From positions 2,976,001-3,040,000 of the forward strand of contig NZ_CP083692.1 in the NCBI RefSeq assembly GCF_020096995.1: a DNA stretch of 64,000 bases, read 5' to 3'. This DNA is from Leucobacter sp. Psy1 (GTDB taxonomy: Bacteria > Actinomycetota > Actinomycetes > Actinomycetales > Microbacteriaceae). The first letter of the stretch is position 1, and each line of letters begins with the position of its first letter. A program made the position numbers and the translations under genes. Under the pieces are notes generated by a model. That model searched no databases. It worked only from the letters and a program-made list of their open reading frames with translations, and was not told the DNA's origin. Below, in pieces: positions 43,443 to 51,689 of the stretch.

Positions 43443-44533
43443 GATGCGGCCTCCGTGCGATCGAGTTCATCGTGGAGCTGTTCCCACTGCGCGTCGAGCT
43501 GGGCAGGGCGCTCGGTGAAGACGTGCGAGAACAGCTGTTCGGGGTCGAGGTCGGCGTCCGCGTTCATCGCGGCCCGCAACTCTCCGGCGACCTGCTCGGC
43601 CGCCTCGGCGACCTCGCTCTCGAGCGCCTCATCGAGTCGCCCCTGCTGACGCAGGTACGCGCGCACCCGCACGATCGGATCGCGCTCGACCCACGCCTCA
43701 ACCTCAGCTCGCTCGCGGTAGCGCGTGTCGTCATCGGCGTTCGTGTGGGCAAGCATGCGATAGGTGTGCGCCTCGACCAGGCTCGGCCCTTCGCCCGCAC
43801 GTGCCCGCTCCACGGCCGCGTCGAGCACCGAGAGCAGCGCGGCGACGTCATTGCCATCGACCCGCTGCCCCGGCATGCCGTACCCGATCGCCTTGTGCGC
43901 GAGAGACGGAGCCGCCGTCTGCCGCGACAGCGGCACCGAGATCGCGAACTCGTTGTTCTGCACGAAGAACACGACCGGCAGGTGGAACACGGCGGCGAAG
44001 TTCATCGCCTCGTGGAAATCGCCCTCGCTCGTGGCTCCATCGCCGCACATTGCCAGCACGACGGTGTCTTCCCCCCGCAGCTTCGCGGCGTGCGCGAACC
44101 CGACTGCGTGCAGCAGCTGCGTCGCGAGCGGTGTCGCCTGAGGGGCTACGCGGAACTCGTTCGGGTCGTACCCCGAGTGCCAGTCGCCCCGAAGCAGCAC
44201 GAGAGCACCCGCCGCGGTGACCCCGCGGGTGATGATCGCAACCGAATCACGGTAGGTCGGGAAGAGCCAGTCGTGCTCCCCCAGCGTGAGCGCCGCGGCG
44301 ACCTGGCACGCTTCCTGCCCATTCGACGATGGATACACGGCGAGACGCCCCTGGCGGACGAGAGCGTTGCACTGGTCGTTGATCCGACGGCCTGCGACGA
44401 GCGCGGCGTACGCGGCCGAGAGCCGGTCGGTCTCGGGCATGGGGTACCGGTCGTCGGCGACGGACGAACCCTCCGCGTCGATGAGCGTCACCGGGGCGCT
44501 GCGTGGAAGCATCGTCGATTCTGCGCTGAGCAC
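43439..44533 (-). CDS. bkdA1: 2-oxoacid dehydrogenase E1 component, alpha subunit
   Basis: This 364-aa subunit binds thiamine diphosphate through GDGATSEGDFHEAMNFAAVF...VQNNEFAIS. It decarboxylates branched-chain 2-oxoacids and acylates the E2 lipoyl group. I chose the GTG at 44533 because AGGAGG lies 8 nt upstream; the frame is open to an ATG at 44695, but that would run into the divergent Lrp gene. It is the first gene of the operon. Confidence 0.93.
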   Translation of the reverse strand: MLSAESTMLPRSAPVTLIDAEGSSVADDRYPMPETDRLSAAYAALVAGRRINDQCNALVRQGRLAVYPSSNGQEACQVAAALTLGEHDWLFPTYRDSVAIITRGVTAAGALVLLRGDWHSGYDPNEFRVAPQATPLATQLLHAVGFAHAAKLRGEDTVVLAMCGDGATSEGDFHEAMNFAAVFHLPVVFFVQNNEFAISVPLSRQTAAPSLAHKAIGYGMPGQRVDGNDVAALLSVLDAAVERARAGEGPSLVEAHTYRMLAHTNADDDTRYRERAEVEAWVERDPIVRVRAYLRQQGRLDEALESEVAEAAEQVAGELRAAMNADADLDPEQLFSHVFTERPAQLDAQWEQLHDELDRTEAAS

Positions 44534-44693
44534 TCGCTCCTCCTCCTTGAAGATGATGTGCTCCCATACTGCCCGCCGAGAAGCCGTCTGTTCAGCCGGA
44601 CGACTGATACTCTGTACAAATACGTACGTTGCGGCGATGATGACGAACGGATGTCCAAACTCGCCCGCAGTTGTGTTGGAGCGAAGGGGCACC

Positions 44694-45164
44694 ATGGAAC
44701 CGGATCACATCGACCTCAAGATCATCGAGGTGCTGAAGCGCGACGCCCGGGCATCGATGACGACGCTCGCGGAGTCCGTATTCATCTCGCGCGCGAGTGC
44801 GCACGCCCGGTTCAAGCGACTGGTCGCGGAGGGTGTCATCTCCGCGTTCACGGTGCGCACCGACCCCGTACTGGCGGGCAAGCACTCGTCCGCCTACGTC
44901 ACGCTCTCGGTCGACCAGGCCGACTGGCAGGACGCCCGCGATCGTCTCCTCGAGATTCCCGAAGTGGAGCACATCGCCCTCGTCGGAGGCGAGTACGACG
45001 TCATGCTGCTCGTGCGGGCGCGCGACAACCGCGACCTGCGCCGCGTGGTGCTGGAGCGGATCCAGTCCATTCCCTCGGTGCGGGGAACGAGAACCCTGCT
45101 CATCTTCGAGGACTTCCCGAACATCGCACCCCTCGAGTCCGGCTCGCAGTCCGCACAGGACTGA
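44694..45164 (+). CDS. Lrp/AsnC-family regulator (BkdR-like)
   Basis: This 156-aa regulator has an N-terminal HTH (MTTLAESVFISRASAHARFKRL) and a C-terminal RAM ligand-binding domain (HIALVGGEYDVMLLVRARDN). It is divergent from the E1alpha gene. Lrp-type activators that respond to branched-chain amino acids commonly control bkd operons. GAAGGGG is 5 nt before the ATG. Confidence 0.92.
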   Translation: MEPDHIDLKIIEVLKRDARASMTTLAESVFISRASAHARFKRLVAEGVISAFTVRTDPVLAGKHSSAYVTLSVDQADWQDARDRLLEIPEVEHIALVGGEYDVMLLVRARDNRDLRRVVLERIQSIPSVRGTRTLLIFEDFPNIAPLESGSQSAQD

Positions 45165-45173
45165 GGAAGCGCC

Positions 45174-45965
45174 CTACCCGAGCATCGCCCGGTCGTCGAG
45201 CGTCGCCCCCTTGATCTTGGCGAACTCGTCGAGCAGGCCAGACACGGTCAGCGTGCGCTTCCGCTCGGCGTCAGCCTCGAAGACGATCCGCCCCTCGTGC
45301 ATCATGATGAGACGGTTGCCGAGGGCGAGCGCCTGCTCCATGTTGTGCGTCACCATGAGCGTCGTCAAATTTCCCTGCGAGACGATGCGCTCGGTGAGCT
45401 GGGTGACGAGCGCGGCACGCTGCGGGTCGAGGGCGGCGGTGTGCTCGTCGAGGAGCAGGATCCGGGGCTTGGTGAACCCTGCCATGAGCAGCGACAGCGC
45501 CTGGCGCTGACCACCGGAGAGCAGTCCGACCTTCGCGGTCAACCGGTTCTCGAGTCCGAGCTCGAGCGTCGCCAGGTGCTCTTTGAAGCCCTCGCGCTGG
45601 CCGCGCGACAGACTTGGGCCGAGACCGCGCGACTGACCGCGACGCGAGGCGAGGGCGAGGTTCTGCTCGATCGTGAGGCTGGGTGCGGTGCCCGCCATCG
45701 GATCCTGGAACACCCGGCCGAGGAACTTCGCCCGCTGGTACTCCTTGAGCCGGTTGACGAGCTTGCCGTCGATCTCGATGCGTCCGCTGTCGACGGTGTA
45801 GCGCCCGGAGATCGCGTTCAGCAGCGTGGACTTGCCGGCACCGTTCGAGCCGATGACGGTGACGAAATCGCCCTCGTCGAGCCGGAGACCGAGTTCGACG
45901 AGCGCGCGGCGCTCGTTCACGGTGCCGGGGAAGAAGGTCTTGGAGATCTGGTCGATGGCGAGCAT
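45174..45965 (-). CDS. TrpXYZ-type ABC transporter, ATP-binding protein
   Basis: This 263-aa ATPase has Walker A GSNGAGKSTLL, signature LLSGGQRQALSL, Walker B ILLLDEHTAALDP and the H-loop VTHNMEQAL. The DEH variant at Walker B (DEHT instead of DEPT) is characteristic of this subfamily. Its ATG overlaps the permease stop by one base. It powers the uptake system encoded by 45174-48164. Confidence 0.93.
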   Translation of the reverse strand: MLAIDQISKTFFPGTVNERRALVELGLRLDEGDFVTVIGSNGAGKSTLLNAISGRYTVDSGRIEIDGKLVNRLKEYQRAKFLGRVFQDPMAGTAPSLTIEQNLALASRRGQSRGLGPSLSRGQREGFKEHLATLELGLENRLTAKVGLLSGGQRQALSLLMAGFTKPRILLLDEHTAALDPQRAALVTQLTERIVSQGNLTTLMVTHNMEQALALGNRLIMMHEGRIVFEADAERKRTLTVSGLLDEFAKIKGATLDDRAMLG

Positions 45966-47023
45966 TACTCCCCCTGGTGCTGAGTCGTGGTGCGGTGGGC
46001 GGATCCGGGGGTTCCGGCCGGTGCGGCATCGGGGCCCTCGCCCGCTTCGTCACCGATTCCGGTGACATCGGCGGCCGAGTCAGCCGCCGCGAGCGCCGGC
46101 GCAGGCTGGTCGAGGACCACTGTGCCTGCTGCTCGCCGCAGTCGGGGGACGCGTTTCAGGAACCCCCAGCGCGGCAGCAGCAGGGCTGCGACGACAAGGA
46201 CGGCGGTGACGAACTTCATGTCGTTCGGGTCGAGACCGACCTGCAGGGCGAAGAAGATGATGAGGCGGTAAAGCACGGCGCCGAGCACCGCCGCGAGGCT
46301 CGCAATCCAGATGAACTTCTGGCCGAAGACCGCCTGGCCGAGAATGACCGATGCGAGGCCGACGAGGATGAGGCCGATGCCCATGCTGATGTCGGCGAAC
46401 CCCTGGTACTGGGCGACGAGCGCGCCGCAGAGCGCGACGAGACCGTTGGAGAGCGCCAGGGTGAGGATCGTGGTGCGATCGGTGCTGACGCCGAAGCTGC
46501 GGATCATCGGGCCGTTGTCGCCCGTGGCCTGGATGGCGAGGCCTTGATTCGTCGAGAGGAACCAGTCGACCAGGAGCTTCACGATGATCACGGCGACCGC
46601 CACGATGGCGATGCTCATCCAGCTGCGCGCGATGCCGGCATCGGCGAGGGGCGTGAAGACGGTGTCGGCACGGAGGAGCGGCAGGTTCGACGTGCTCACG
46701 GCGTCCTCTTTGGTGGTGCCCATAATGCGCAGGTTCACCGACCACAGCGCGATCATGGTCAGGATCCCGGCCAGGAGCCCGTCGATCTTGCCCTTGGTGT
46801 GGAGCACACCCGTGATGATGCCGGCCACGATGCCTGCGGCTCCACCCGCCAGTGTGGCGAGCCACGGGTTCTGCCCGAGCGTGATCATGGACGCCGCCAC
46901 CGCGGCACCGGTGGTGAAGCTGCCGTCGACCGTGAGGTCGGGGAAGTTCAGCACCTTGAAGGTGAGGTAGACACCCAAGGCCATGACGCCGTAGATGATT
47001 CCGAGTTCGAGGGCGCCGATCAT
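45965..47023 (-). CDS. TrpXYZ-type ABC transporter, permease
   Basis: This 352-aa permease of the branched-chain/ribose type has about nine transmembrane helices. Typical stretches: MALGVYLTFKVLNFPDLTVDGSF (quoted in part), GKIDGLLAGILTMIALWSVNLR and VGLASVILGQAVFG. The C-terminal 70 residues form a long, poorly conserved Pro/Ala/Thr-rich cytoplasmic tail. It follows the binding-protein gene after a hairpin. Confidence 0.92.
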   Translation of the reverse strand: MIGALELGIIYGVMALGVYLTFKVLNFPDLTVDGSFTTGAAVAASMITLGQNPWLATLAGGAAGIVAGIITGVLHTKGKIDGLLAGILTMIALWSVNLRIMGTTKEDAVSTSNLPLLRADTVFTPLADAGIARSWMSIAIVAVAVIIVKLLVDWFLSTNQGLAIQATGDNGPMIRSFGVSTDRTTILTLALSNGLVALCGALVAQYQGFADISMGIGLILVGLASVILGQAVFGQKFIWIASLAAVLGAVLYRLIIFFALQVGLDPNDMKFVTAVLVVAALLLPRWGFLKRVPRLRRAAGTVVLDQPAPALAAADSAADVTGIGDEAGEGPDAAPAGTPGSAHRTTTQHQGE

Positions 47024-47073
47024 GACGTCATTTCCTTACACGCATCCTTCTGCAGTGCGACGCCTGGGCGCCG

Positions 47074-47127
47074 CTCGGCCACCGGTTCCCCGGCTCCGCG
47101 GCTCGCGGGGCCGGGGAACCGGCCGAG
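47074..47127 (-). terminator. Intra-operon hairpin after the binding-protein gene
   Basis: The arms CTCGGCCACCGGTTCCCCGGC (47074-47094, first 20 nt shown would suffice) and GCCGGGGAACCGGCCGAG (47110-47127) pair with one bulged A. It lies between the substrate-binding protein and the permease genes, so it probably works as a partial terminator or 3' stabiliser that raises binding-protein mRNA. Confidence 0.65.
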
Positions 47128-47153
47128 TACTTCAAGCGGGAGTCGCCGAGCGG

Positions 47154-48164
47154 TTACTCGACGACGTCCGCACCCTCCATGACGGAGTCGGGGATCTCGA
47201 CGCCCATGCGCTCCGCCGCAGCGGGGTTCACAGTGTTCGCGAGCGTCGCCGCCATCTCGACGGGGGTGGTGGCGGGGTCGCCGCCCTCGAGGATCGCGAT
47301 CGCCATCTCGCCGGTCTGCTTGCCGAGCGCCTCGTAGTCGATGCCCATCGTGGCGATCGCACCGCCCTCGACGGTACCGGCCTCAGCGGCGATCACGGGG
47401 ATCTGCTTCTGCTCGGCGACCTGCACGAGCGCAGCGATGCCGTTCACGACCATGTTGTCGGTCGGCACGTAGATCGCGTCGACATCGCCGAGCGCCTCGG
47501 TGGCCTGCGCGATGTCGTTCGCGGTGGTGACGGTCTGCGTCACGATCTCGAGATCGCGATCCGCCGCGACCTCCGTCGCCTGCTCGACCTGGACCTCAGA
47601 GTTGACCTCGCCCGAGGCGTAGACGATGCCGACCTTCTTCGCGTCGGGCACCATCTCGGTGATGAGGTCGAACTGGCCCTCGAGCGCCTCCGGCGGCACC
47701 GCGTCGCTGGTACCGGTGATGTTGCCGCCGGGCTCCTCGTTCGAATCGACGAGATCGGCCTCGACGGCGTCGGTCACTGCGGTGAAGAGGACGGGGTAGG
47801 TCGAGACGGAGCTCGCCAGCGCCTGCGCGGCCGGGGTCGCGATCGCGAGTGCGAGGTCCAGGTCCTCATTCGCGAACGACTCCGCGATGGTGACGGCGGT
47901 CGCCTGCTCTCCCTGAGCGTTCTGCTCGTCGAACTCGACCTCGAGACCGGCCTCTTCGAAGGCGGCCTTGAAGCCCTCGGAAGCGGCGTCGAGCGCGGGG
48001 TGCGGAGCGAACTGGCTGATGCCAATGCTGTAGCTCTCGCCCTCGCCGCCCGCGCCTTCGTCGCCGGCATCGTTGCCGTTCGCGCAGGAGGTCAGGGTGA
48101 GGGCCGCAGCTGCGGAGAGGCCGACGAGCGCGAGCGCGCGGCGGCGGAACGAGGTCTGTCGCAT
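47154..48164 (-). CDS. ABC transporter substrate-binding lipoprotein (PF04392 type)
   Basis: This 336-aa lipoprotein has a signal peptide with RRRALALVGL, lipobox TLTSC, and an acidic linker (NDAGDEGAGGEGE). The binding domain has GISQFAPHPALDAASEGFKAA (in part) and VLFTAVTDAVEADLVDS, the ABC_sub_bind (TrpX-like) family. In firmicutes such systems import tryptophan or other aromatic amino acids; here the substrate is unproven. The ATG at 48164 is followed by the basic n-region, and upstream extensions lack signal-peptide shape. Confidence 0.92.
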   Translation of the reverse strand: MRQTSFRRRALALVGLSAAAALTLTSCANGNDAGDEGAGGEGESYSIGISQFAPHPALDAASEGFKAAFEEAGLEVEFDEQNAQGEQATAVTIAESFANEDLDLALAIATPAAQALASSVSTYPVLFTAVTDAVEADLVDSNEEPGGNITGTSDAVPPEALEGQFDLITEMVPDAKKVGIVYASGEVNSEVQVEQATEVAADRDLEIVTQTVTTANDIAQATEALGDVDAIYVPTDNMVVNGIAALVQVAEQKQIPVIAAEAGTVEGGAIATMGIDYEALGKQTGEMAIAILEGGDPATTPVEMAATLANTVNPAAAERMGVEIPDSVMEGADVVE

Positions 48165-48433
48165 GGATGATGTCCTTCGAACATAGGGATCACCGCGGCG
48201 AGTACCACGGTGTACGAATCGAACGCGTTGTGAAACTACGTCACTCAGCATCGTAGACGCGACTAGCCTACCGGCGTTGCACCCGTCGCGTATCGTGATC
48301 GAACGGTTGCGGATCGGGGCCCAGACCGGCTCTGGCACCCCCGCTCACCGAACGATCGTCGCGTCCATGAGCCTTCTCGTGCCCGATCGTCCAGCGAACA
48401 CCGCCGGACCGACCGCGGGCATCCATCCGGGCG

Positions 48434-49300
48434 TCAGAGCTGCCCGGCCGCCTCGACCACGAACTCGGCCATCGCATCCGCCCCGAAATGATCGTGCGCC
48501 GTGAGCGTCACCACTGCGTTCCCGGCGAAGATGACGAGCTGCCCGTGAGCGCCGTGGAGCCGCCATGCGTCTCCAGGCCCGCCCCACCCCGCGAGCGCGT
48601 ACCGGTCGTACCCGGGGGACTCGCCGGCACGGACCCAGTCGCTGTGCATGGCGTCGATCCACTTCGCTGAGATCAGGCGCTCGCCACGCCAGACGCCACG
48701 ATCGCGGATGAGCAGGCCGATGCTCGCGAGTTCCGCGGTGCGGAGGTGGAGCCCGCCCCCTGCGAGGATCCACCCGTTCGGGCATCGATCCCACACGACA
48801 CCCTCAATGCCGAGCGGACCGAACAGTCGGGGCTCGAGAAACCGCACGGGGTCCCCAACCCGCTCCGCGAGCGCGCGCATCGCGGTGTAGGTGCTCGCGT
48901 TCGAGTACTGGAACACTCGACCGCGTGATCGCCGACCGCGGAACTCGACCGCCAGATCGGGCCAGTCGGTCATCATGGTCTCGGACCACGGCAAGTCGAT
49001 ACCGCTGCTCATCGAAAGCAAGCGCCGCAGCGTGACGTGCTCGACACCGGCTCCCATGCGCGCTTCCGGGAAGCACGCCGCGACGGGCTCGTCGAGGGAG
49101 ACGAGACCGGCGTCGGCCGCCATACCGGCCGCCAGGACGCACACGGCCTTCGCCGCCGAGTGGATGTCCTCGCGCACGTCGGGGGTCCACCGGTGCTCCG
49201 CCACGTCGGTGCCCACGTGCACCTGGAGGCCGTGGGCGTCGAAGCCCGTGTCGTGCACTCGCTCGACGATGCGGTCTCTGAGAACCTGCGCACGAGTCAT
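48434..49300 (-). CDS. Serine hydrolase, beta-lactamase/PBP-like (class C fold)
   Basis: This 288-aa protein has the SxxK motif SAAK (catalytic Ser near residue 48), the YxN motif as YSN, and a C-terminal HGAHGQ in the KTG/HxG position. The HLRTAELASIGLLI segment is typical of EstB/PBP4*-like hydrolases. No signal peptide is seen, so it is probably a cytoplasmic esterase or peptidase and not a resistance enzyme. The ATG at 49300 is used; a TTG at 49318 is an alternative. Confidence 0.87.
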   Translation of the reverse strand: MTRAQVLRDRIVERVHDTGFDAHGLQVHVGTDVAEHRWTPDVREDIHSAAKAVCVLAAGMAADAGLVSLDEPVAACFPEARMGAGVEHVTLRRLLSMSSGIDLPWSETMMTDWPDLAVEFRGRRSRGRVFQYSNASTYTAMRALAERVGDPVRFLEPRLFGPLGIEGVVWDRCPNGWILAGGGLHLRTAELASIGLLIRDRGVWRGERLISAKWIDAMHSDWVRAGESPGYDRYALAGWGGPGDAWRLHGAHGQLVIFAGNAVVTLTAHDHFGADAMAEFVVEAAGQL

Positions 49301-49372
49301 CCCAGCAGTCTCTCGCAATGGCCGCTGCCGTCCGCCGCGACTTCCTGAATATTGGCTGAGTTTTCGTCGGAC

Positions 49373-49394
49373 GTAGGTAAGGCTTGCCTATTAT
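49373..49394 (+). promoter_or_regulatory. IdeR/DtxR-like box overlapping a leaderless -10
   Basis: GTAGGTAAGGCTTGCCTAT (49373-49391) keeps about 13-14 of 19 consensus positions of the IdeR/DtxR box and overlaps the -10 TATTAT (49389-49394), which ends 6 nt before the GTG at 49401. This placement predicts repression when iron is plentiful. Confidence 0.65.
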
Positions 49395-49400
49395 GGAGTC

Positions 49401-49850
49401 GTGGCATTCAGTGAGCACTCGACCGGCATCTCGACGTTCGGCACCCCCGAGACCGTCGACTGTATTCTCGCAGCCGGAGACGCGAGCGACCTCGACGATA
49501 TCCGCGCCTGGTGCGCCGAGCTCCCCGCCAACAGCTACGGCACGATCTTCATCGAGGTCTTCGCCCCGATGCAGATCGAGACCATCGAGACCCCGCGCCG
49601 CGTCAGCGTGACCTGGATCTGCCGCGAAGGGCTCGCCGGCTCCTCACGACCCGGAATCGGAGTGCCCCGCGGCCAGGCGCTCGCCACGGCGGTCGACGCC
49701 TGGCTCGACGAGTGGGTCCGCGCAGAACCCGAATCGGGCCAGCACTGCATGATCTGGACCGGGGCCCGATCCAGCTCCATCATGCAGAGCTTCTGGATGC
49801 GCGTCGAGCGGGAGCTCACCGAGGCCTGGTCGGGCCACGAGCACGCCTGA
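49401..49850 (+). CDS. Stand-alone SIP (siderophore-interacting protein) C-terminal domain
   Basis: This 149-aa protein matches only the NAD(P)H-binding C-terminal half of SIP/ViuB ferric-siderophore reductases: CILAAGDASDLDDIRAWCAELP, then GTIFIEVF, RVSVTWICR, and HCMIWTGARSSSIMQSFWMRV (all quoted in part). The FAD-binding N-terminal half is absent. The GTG at 49401 follows a -10 overlapped by an iron box, so the transcript is leaderless and probably iron-repressed. It could work with a separate flavin domain or bind siderophores by itself. Confidence 0.82.
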   Translation: MAFSEHSTGISTFGTPETVDCILAAGDASDLDDIRAWCAELPANSYGTIFIEVFAPMQIETIETPRRVSVTWICREGLAGSSRPGIGVPRGQALATAVDAWLDEWVRAEPESGQHCMIWTGARSSSIMQSFWMRVERELTEAWSGHEHA

Positions 49851-49890
49851 GCCGCTGCTCGGCGGCCGCTGACCGCCTCTGCCGGCTCCA

Positions 49891-50451
49891 TCACCCTGCG
49901 GCGTCGAACGCTCCGGTCGCCACGATGATTCCGCGACCGATCACGGCGTCGCGCATCGTGAAGCCCAGCACAGCGGGAGTCGACTGCGGGTCGAGATGCA
50001 GGTGCTCGACGTTCAGCGCGTGCACCACGAACCAGTAGTGATGCACACCGGTCCCCTCCGGCGGAGCGGCACCCGTGAACGCGGGTTCGCGCAACTCGTT
50101 CGGCAGCGTGAGCGCCCCCTCGGGTAGTTGTGCCTCCGCTCCCGGCGATCCCGCCCCCGAGGGCAGCGACGTGACATCGGCGGGAATGTTCGCGACCGCC
50201 CAGTGCCAGAAGCCGGACCCGGTGGGTGCATCGGGGTCGAAGCACGTCACAGCGAAACTGCGCGTCTCAGCCGGAAACCCCGACCAGGAGAGCTGCGGAG
50301 ACCGATTCGCTCCACCCGCACCGGTCGCGTAGACCTCCGCCGGAAGCGGCTCACCATCCTCGATGTCGGTGCTCGTCAGCTCGAAGGCCGGAGCGTCGGG
50401 AACCGCGGCGAACGGATCGATCGGTCCGTGGGCTGGGTGGTCCTGCGTCAT
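49891..50451 (-). CDS. YbhB/YbcL family PEBP (Raf kinase inhibitor-like) protein
   Basis: This 186-aa phosphatidylethanolamine-binding-like protein has the pocket motif [21 protein letters not shown] and the second family motif [13 protein letters not shown]. It has no signal peptide. The biochemical role of bacterial members is unclear. GGGAGCAG lies before the ATG. Confidence 0.93.
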   Translation of the reverse strand: MTQDHPAHGPIDPFAAVPDAPAFELTSTDIEDGEPLPAEVYATGAGGANRSPQLSWSGFPAETRSFAVTCFDPDAPTGSGFWHWAVANIPADVTSLPSGAGSPGAEAQLPEGALTLPNELREPAFTGAAPPEGTGVHHYWFVVHALNVEHLHLDPQSTPAVLGFTMRDAVIGRGIIVATGAFDAAG

Positions 50452-50792
50452 CGCTGCTCCCTCGTCGTGGCGTGACCCCAGCCTAGGGAATGGGACAGAA
50501 CAGCACCAGTGCGCCAGTCTATCCGCCAGTCGATCCTCGAGGAGTCACGCTCGGCAATGCCCGTGTCCGCCGCACTATCTCGAGATCGCCGCCGACCAGG
50601 CTGCAGAGGAGCACCTGCACGACCCCGAGCTCGCTCATCCAGGAGGGCCACCGCGACGGTCTTCCGTGACATCTCGCCGGGCACAGTGACGCGTTCCGGA
50701 TGGCTCGGCGATTCCTCCCATACTCGAAGTTCCGCGCAACTCTCCCTCATTCCCGAAACAAATGATCAGACTGGCCGCTCCAGGAAAATGGA

Positions 50793-51089
50793 TCAAGCAA
50801 GCGAGAGGAAGAGCTTCTCAAGCTCATCAGGCCCTGGAGCATCTGCAGAGTCCGGGTTCGCCAGGCACTCTTTCAGCGAGGACGAGATGACGAGGAAACC
50901 GGCCCTATCAAGGGCCTTGGAAACAGCGGCCAGTTGCTGCACCACCTCACGGCAGTCGGCATCTGACTCGATGGCTCCAATCACCGCCGCCAGCTGACCC
51001 TGCGCGCGACGAAGCCGATTCACAACCTTCCGCTTAGCCTCCGGGTCGTGCCCGTAGGTTGCGGTCTCATGCCGCTCTTCAACGCTCAT
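50793..51089 (-). CDS. CsoR/CstR-family regulator, probable persulfide sensor
   Basis: This 98-aa four-helix repressor has RLRRAQGQLAAVIGAIESDADCREVVQQLAAV, quoted in part. Cys46 and Cys75 are 29 residues apart, as in CstR and CsoR. The copper-sensing His of CsoR, four positions before the second Cys, is Ser here, so copper sensing is unlikely and persulfide sensing (CstR-like) fits the adjacent persulfide dioxygenase. GAGGAG lies 5 nt before the ATG. It is divergent from the genes it probably represses. Confidence 0.88.
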   Translation of the reverse strand: MSVEERHETATYGHDPEAKRKVVNRLRRAQGQLAAVIGAIESDADCREVVQQLAAVSKALDRAGFLVISSSLKECLANPDSADAPGPDELEKLFLSLA

Positions 51090-51116
51090 CCCGGCTCCTC
51101 TTCGCTTGGCCTGCGG

Positions 51117-51172
51117 TTGACAACCATAGTACCCCCGGGGGTATATTGTCCTCACAATACCCCCCAGGGTAT
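51117..51172 (+). promoter_or_regulatory. Promoter with two CstR/CsoR-type operators
   Basis: TTGACA (51117-51122) and TATATT (51142-51147) are separated by 19 bp. A perfect palindrome TACCCCCGGGGGTA (51130-51143) fills the spacer, and a second site ATACCCCCCAGGGTAT lies at 51157-51172. Both are the G-tract/C-tract inverted repeats bound by CsoR/CstR proteins. The divergent regulator probably also reads from here (TACTAT, 51131-51126 minus). Confidence 0.75.
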
Positions 51173-51200
51173 TTGGACACCAGGAGCGAGAGGACCCAAC

Positions 51201-51386
51201 ATGTGCCGACCCGTGAAGTGCCGCACTTGCCACAAGACCACCTGGGCGGGCTGCGGTCAGCACGTCGACATGGTGAAAGCAAGCGTTCCGTCCTCGGAAT
51301 GGTGCAACGGCAAGCACGCCGCAAGCGAAACAGCCGCCGCCGAAGCAAATCGGAGTGGCTTCTTCGCACGCCTCTTCGGCCGCTGA
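51201..51386 (+). CDS. Small conserved Cys-rich protein, 61 aa
   Basis: The protein begins MCRPVKCRTCHKTTWAGCGQ and has five cysteines (Cys2, 7, 10, 18, 35) with CxxC and HVD, a likely zinc-binding knuckle. I recall this kind of small protein as recurring in actinobacteria, but its function is unknown to me. GAGAGGA is 7 nt before the ATG. It is the first gene behind the CstR-type promoter, which suggests a role in sulfide, persulfide or thiol homeostasis. Confidence 0.75.
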   Translation: MCRPVKCRTCHKTTWAGCGQHVDMVKASVPSSEWCNGKHAASETAAAEANRSGFFARLFGR

Positions 51387-51413
51387 ACAACACACTCCGG
51401 AACGGGAGGACAC

Positions 51414-51669
51414 GGTATAACGTTCGGCAGAGTCGAGACCAAGGCGCAGGAAGAGCCACCGCTCACTTTCGCATCACCTCCATTCCGACGCTGACGGCCT
51501 CCCTCGACGACATCCTCGTCTTCGCACGGCCCGGGCCATTCCCGGCCCCGGGCCACCGCCGGATCCACACCTCGCGACGCTCATCCGGAACGTCTGCGAA
51601 CTCGACATGGACCACGTGCACAAGCAACGAGCCGAAAAGAATCTCGCGCAGCACCCTGTGCACCGAGAG
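51414..51669 (+). pseudogene. Remnant of a thioredoxin gene (C-terminal half, two frameshifts)
   Basis: Three successive frames spell the C-terminal half of an actinobacterial thioredoxin: ITFGRVETKAQEE (from about 51417), FRITSIPTL...DDILVFARPGPFPAPG (51458-51550, includes the conserved cis-Pro segment SIPTL) and LIRNVCELDMDHVHKQ (about 51580-51630). The N-terminal half with the CGPC active site is missing. It sits between the Cys-rich protein and the persulfide dioxygenase, where a working thioredoxin would fit. Confidence 0.7.
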
Positions 51670-51689
51670 AAACAAGAGGAGAACACATC

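Noticed and set aside
44534-44693. GTAC-AAATAC-GTAC as an Lrp operator
   Set aside because: The arms are self-palindromic tetramers and occur often by chance; the Lrp site is probably in this region but I cannot place it.
48165-48433. T-box or tryptophan attenuator ahead of the TrpX-like gene
   Set aside because: I found no T-box core (AGGGTGGNACCGCG) or leader peptide with clustered Trp codons.
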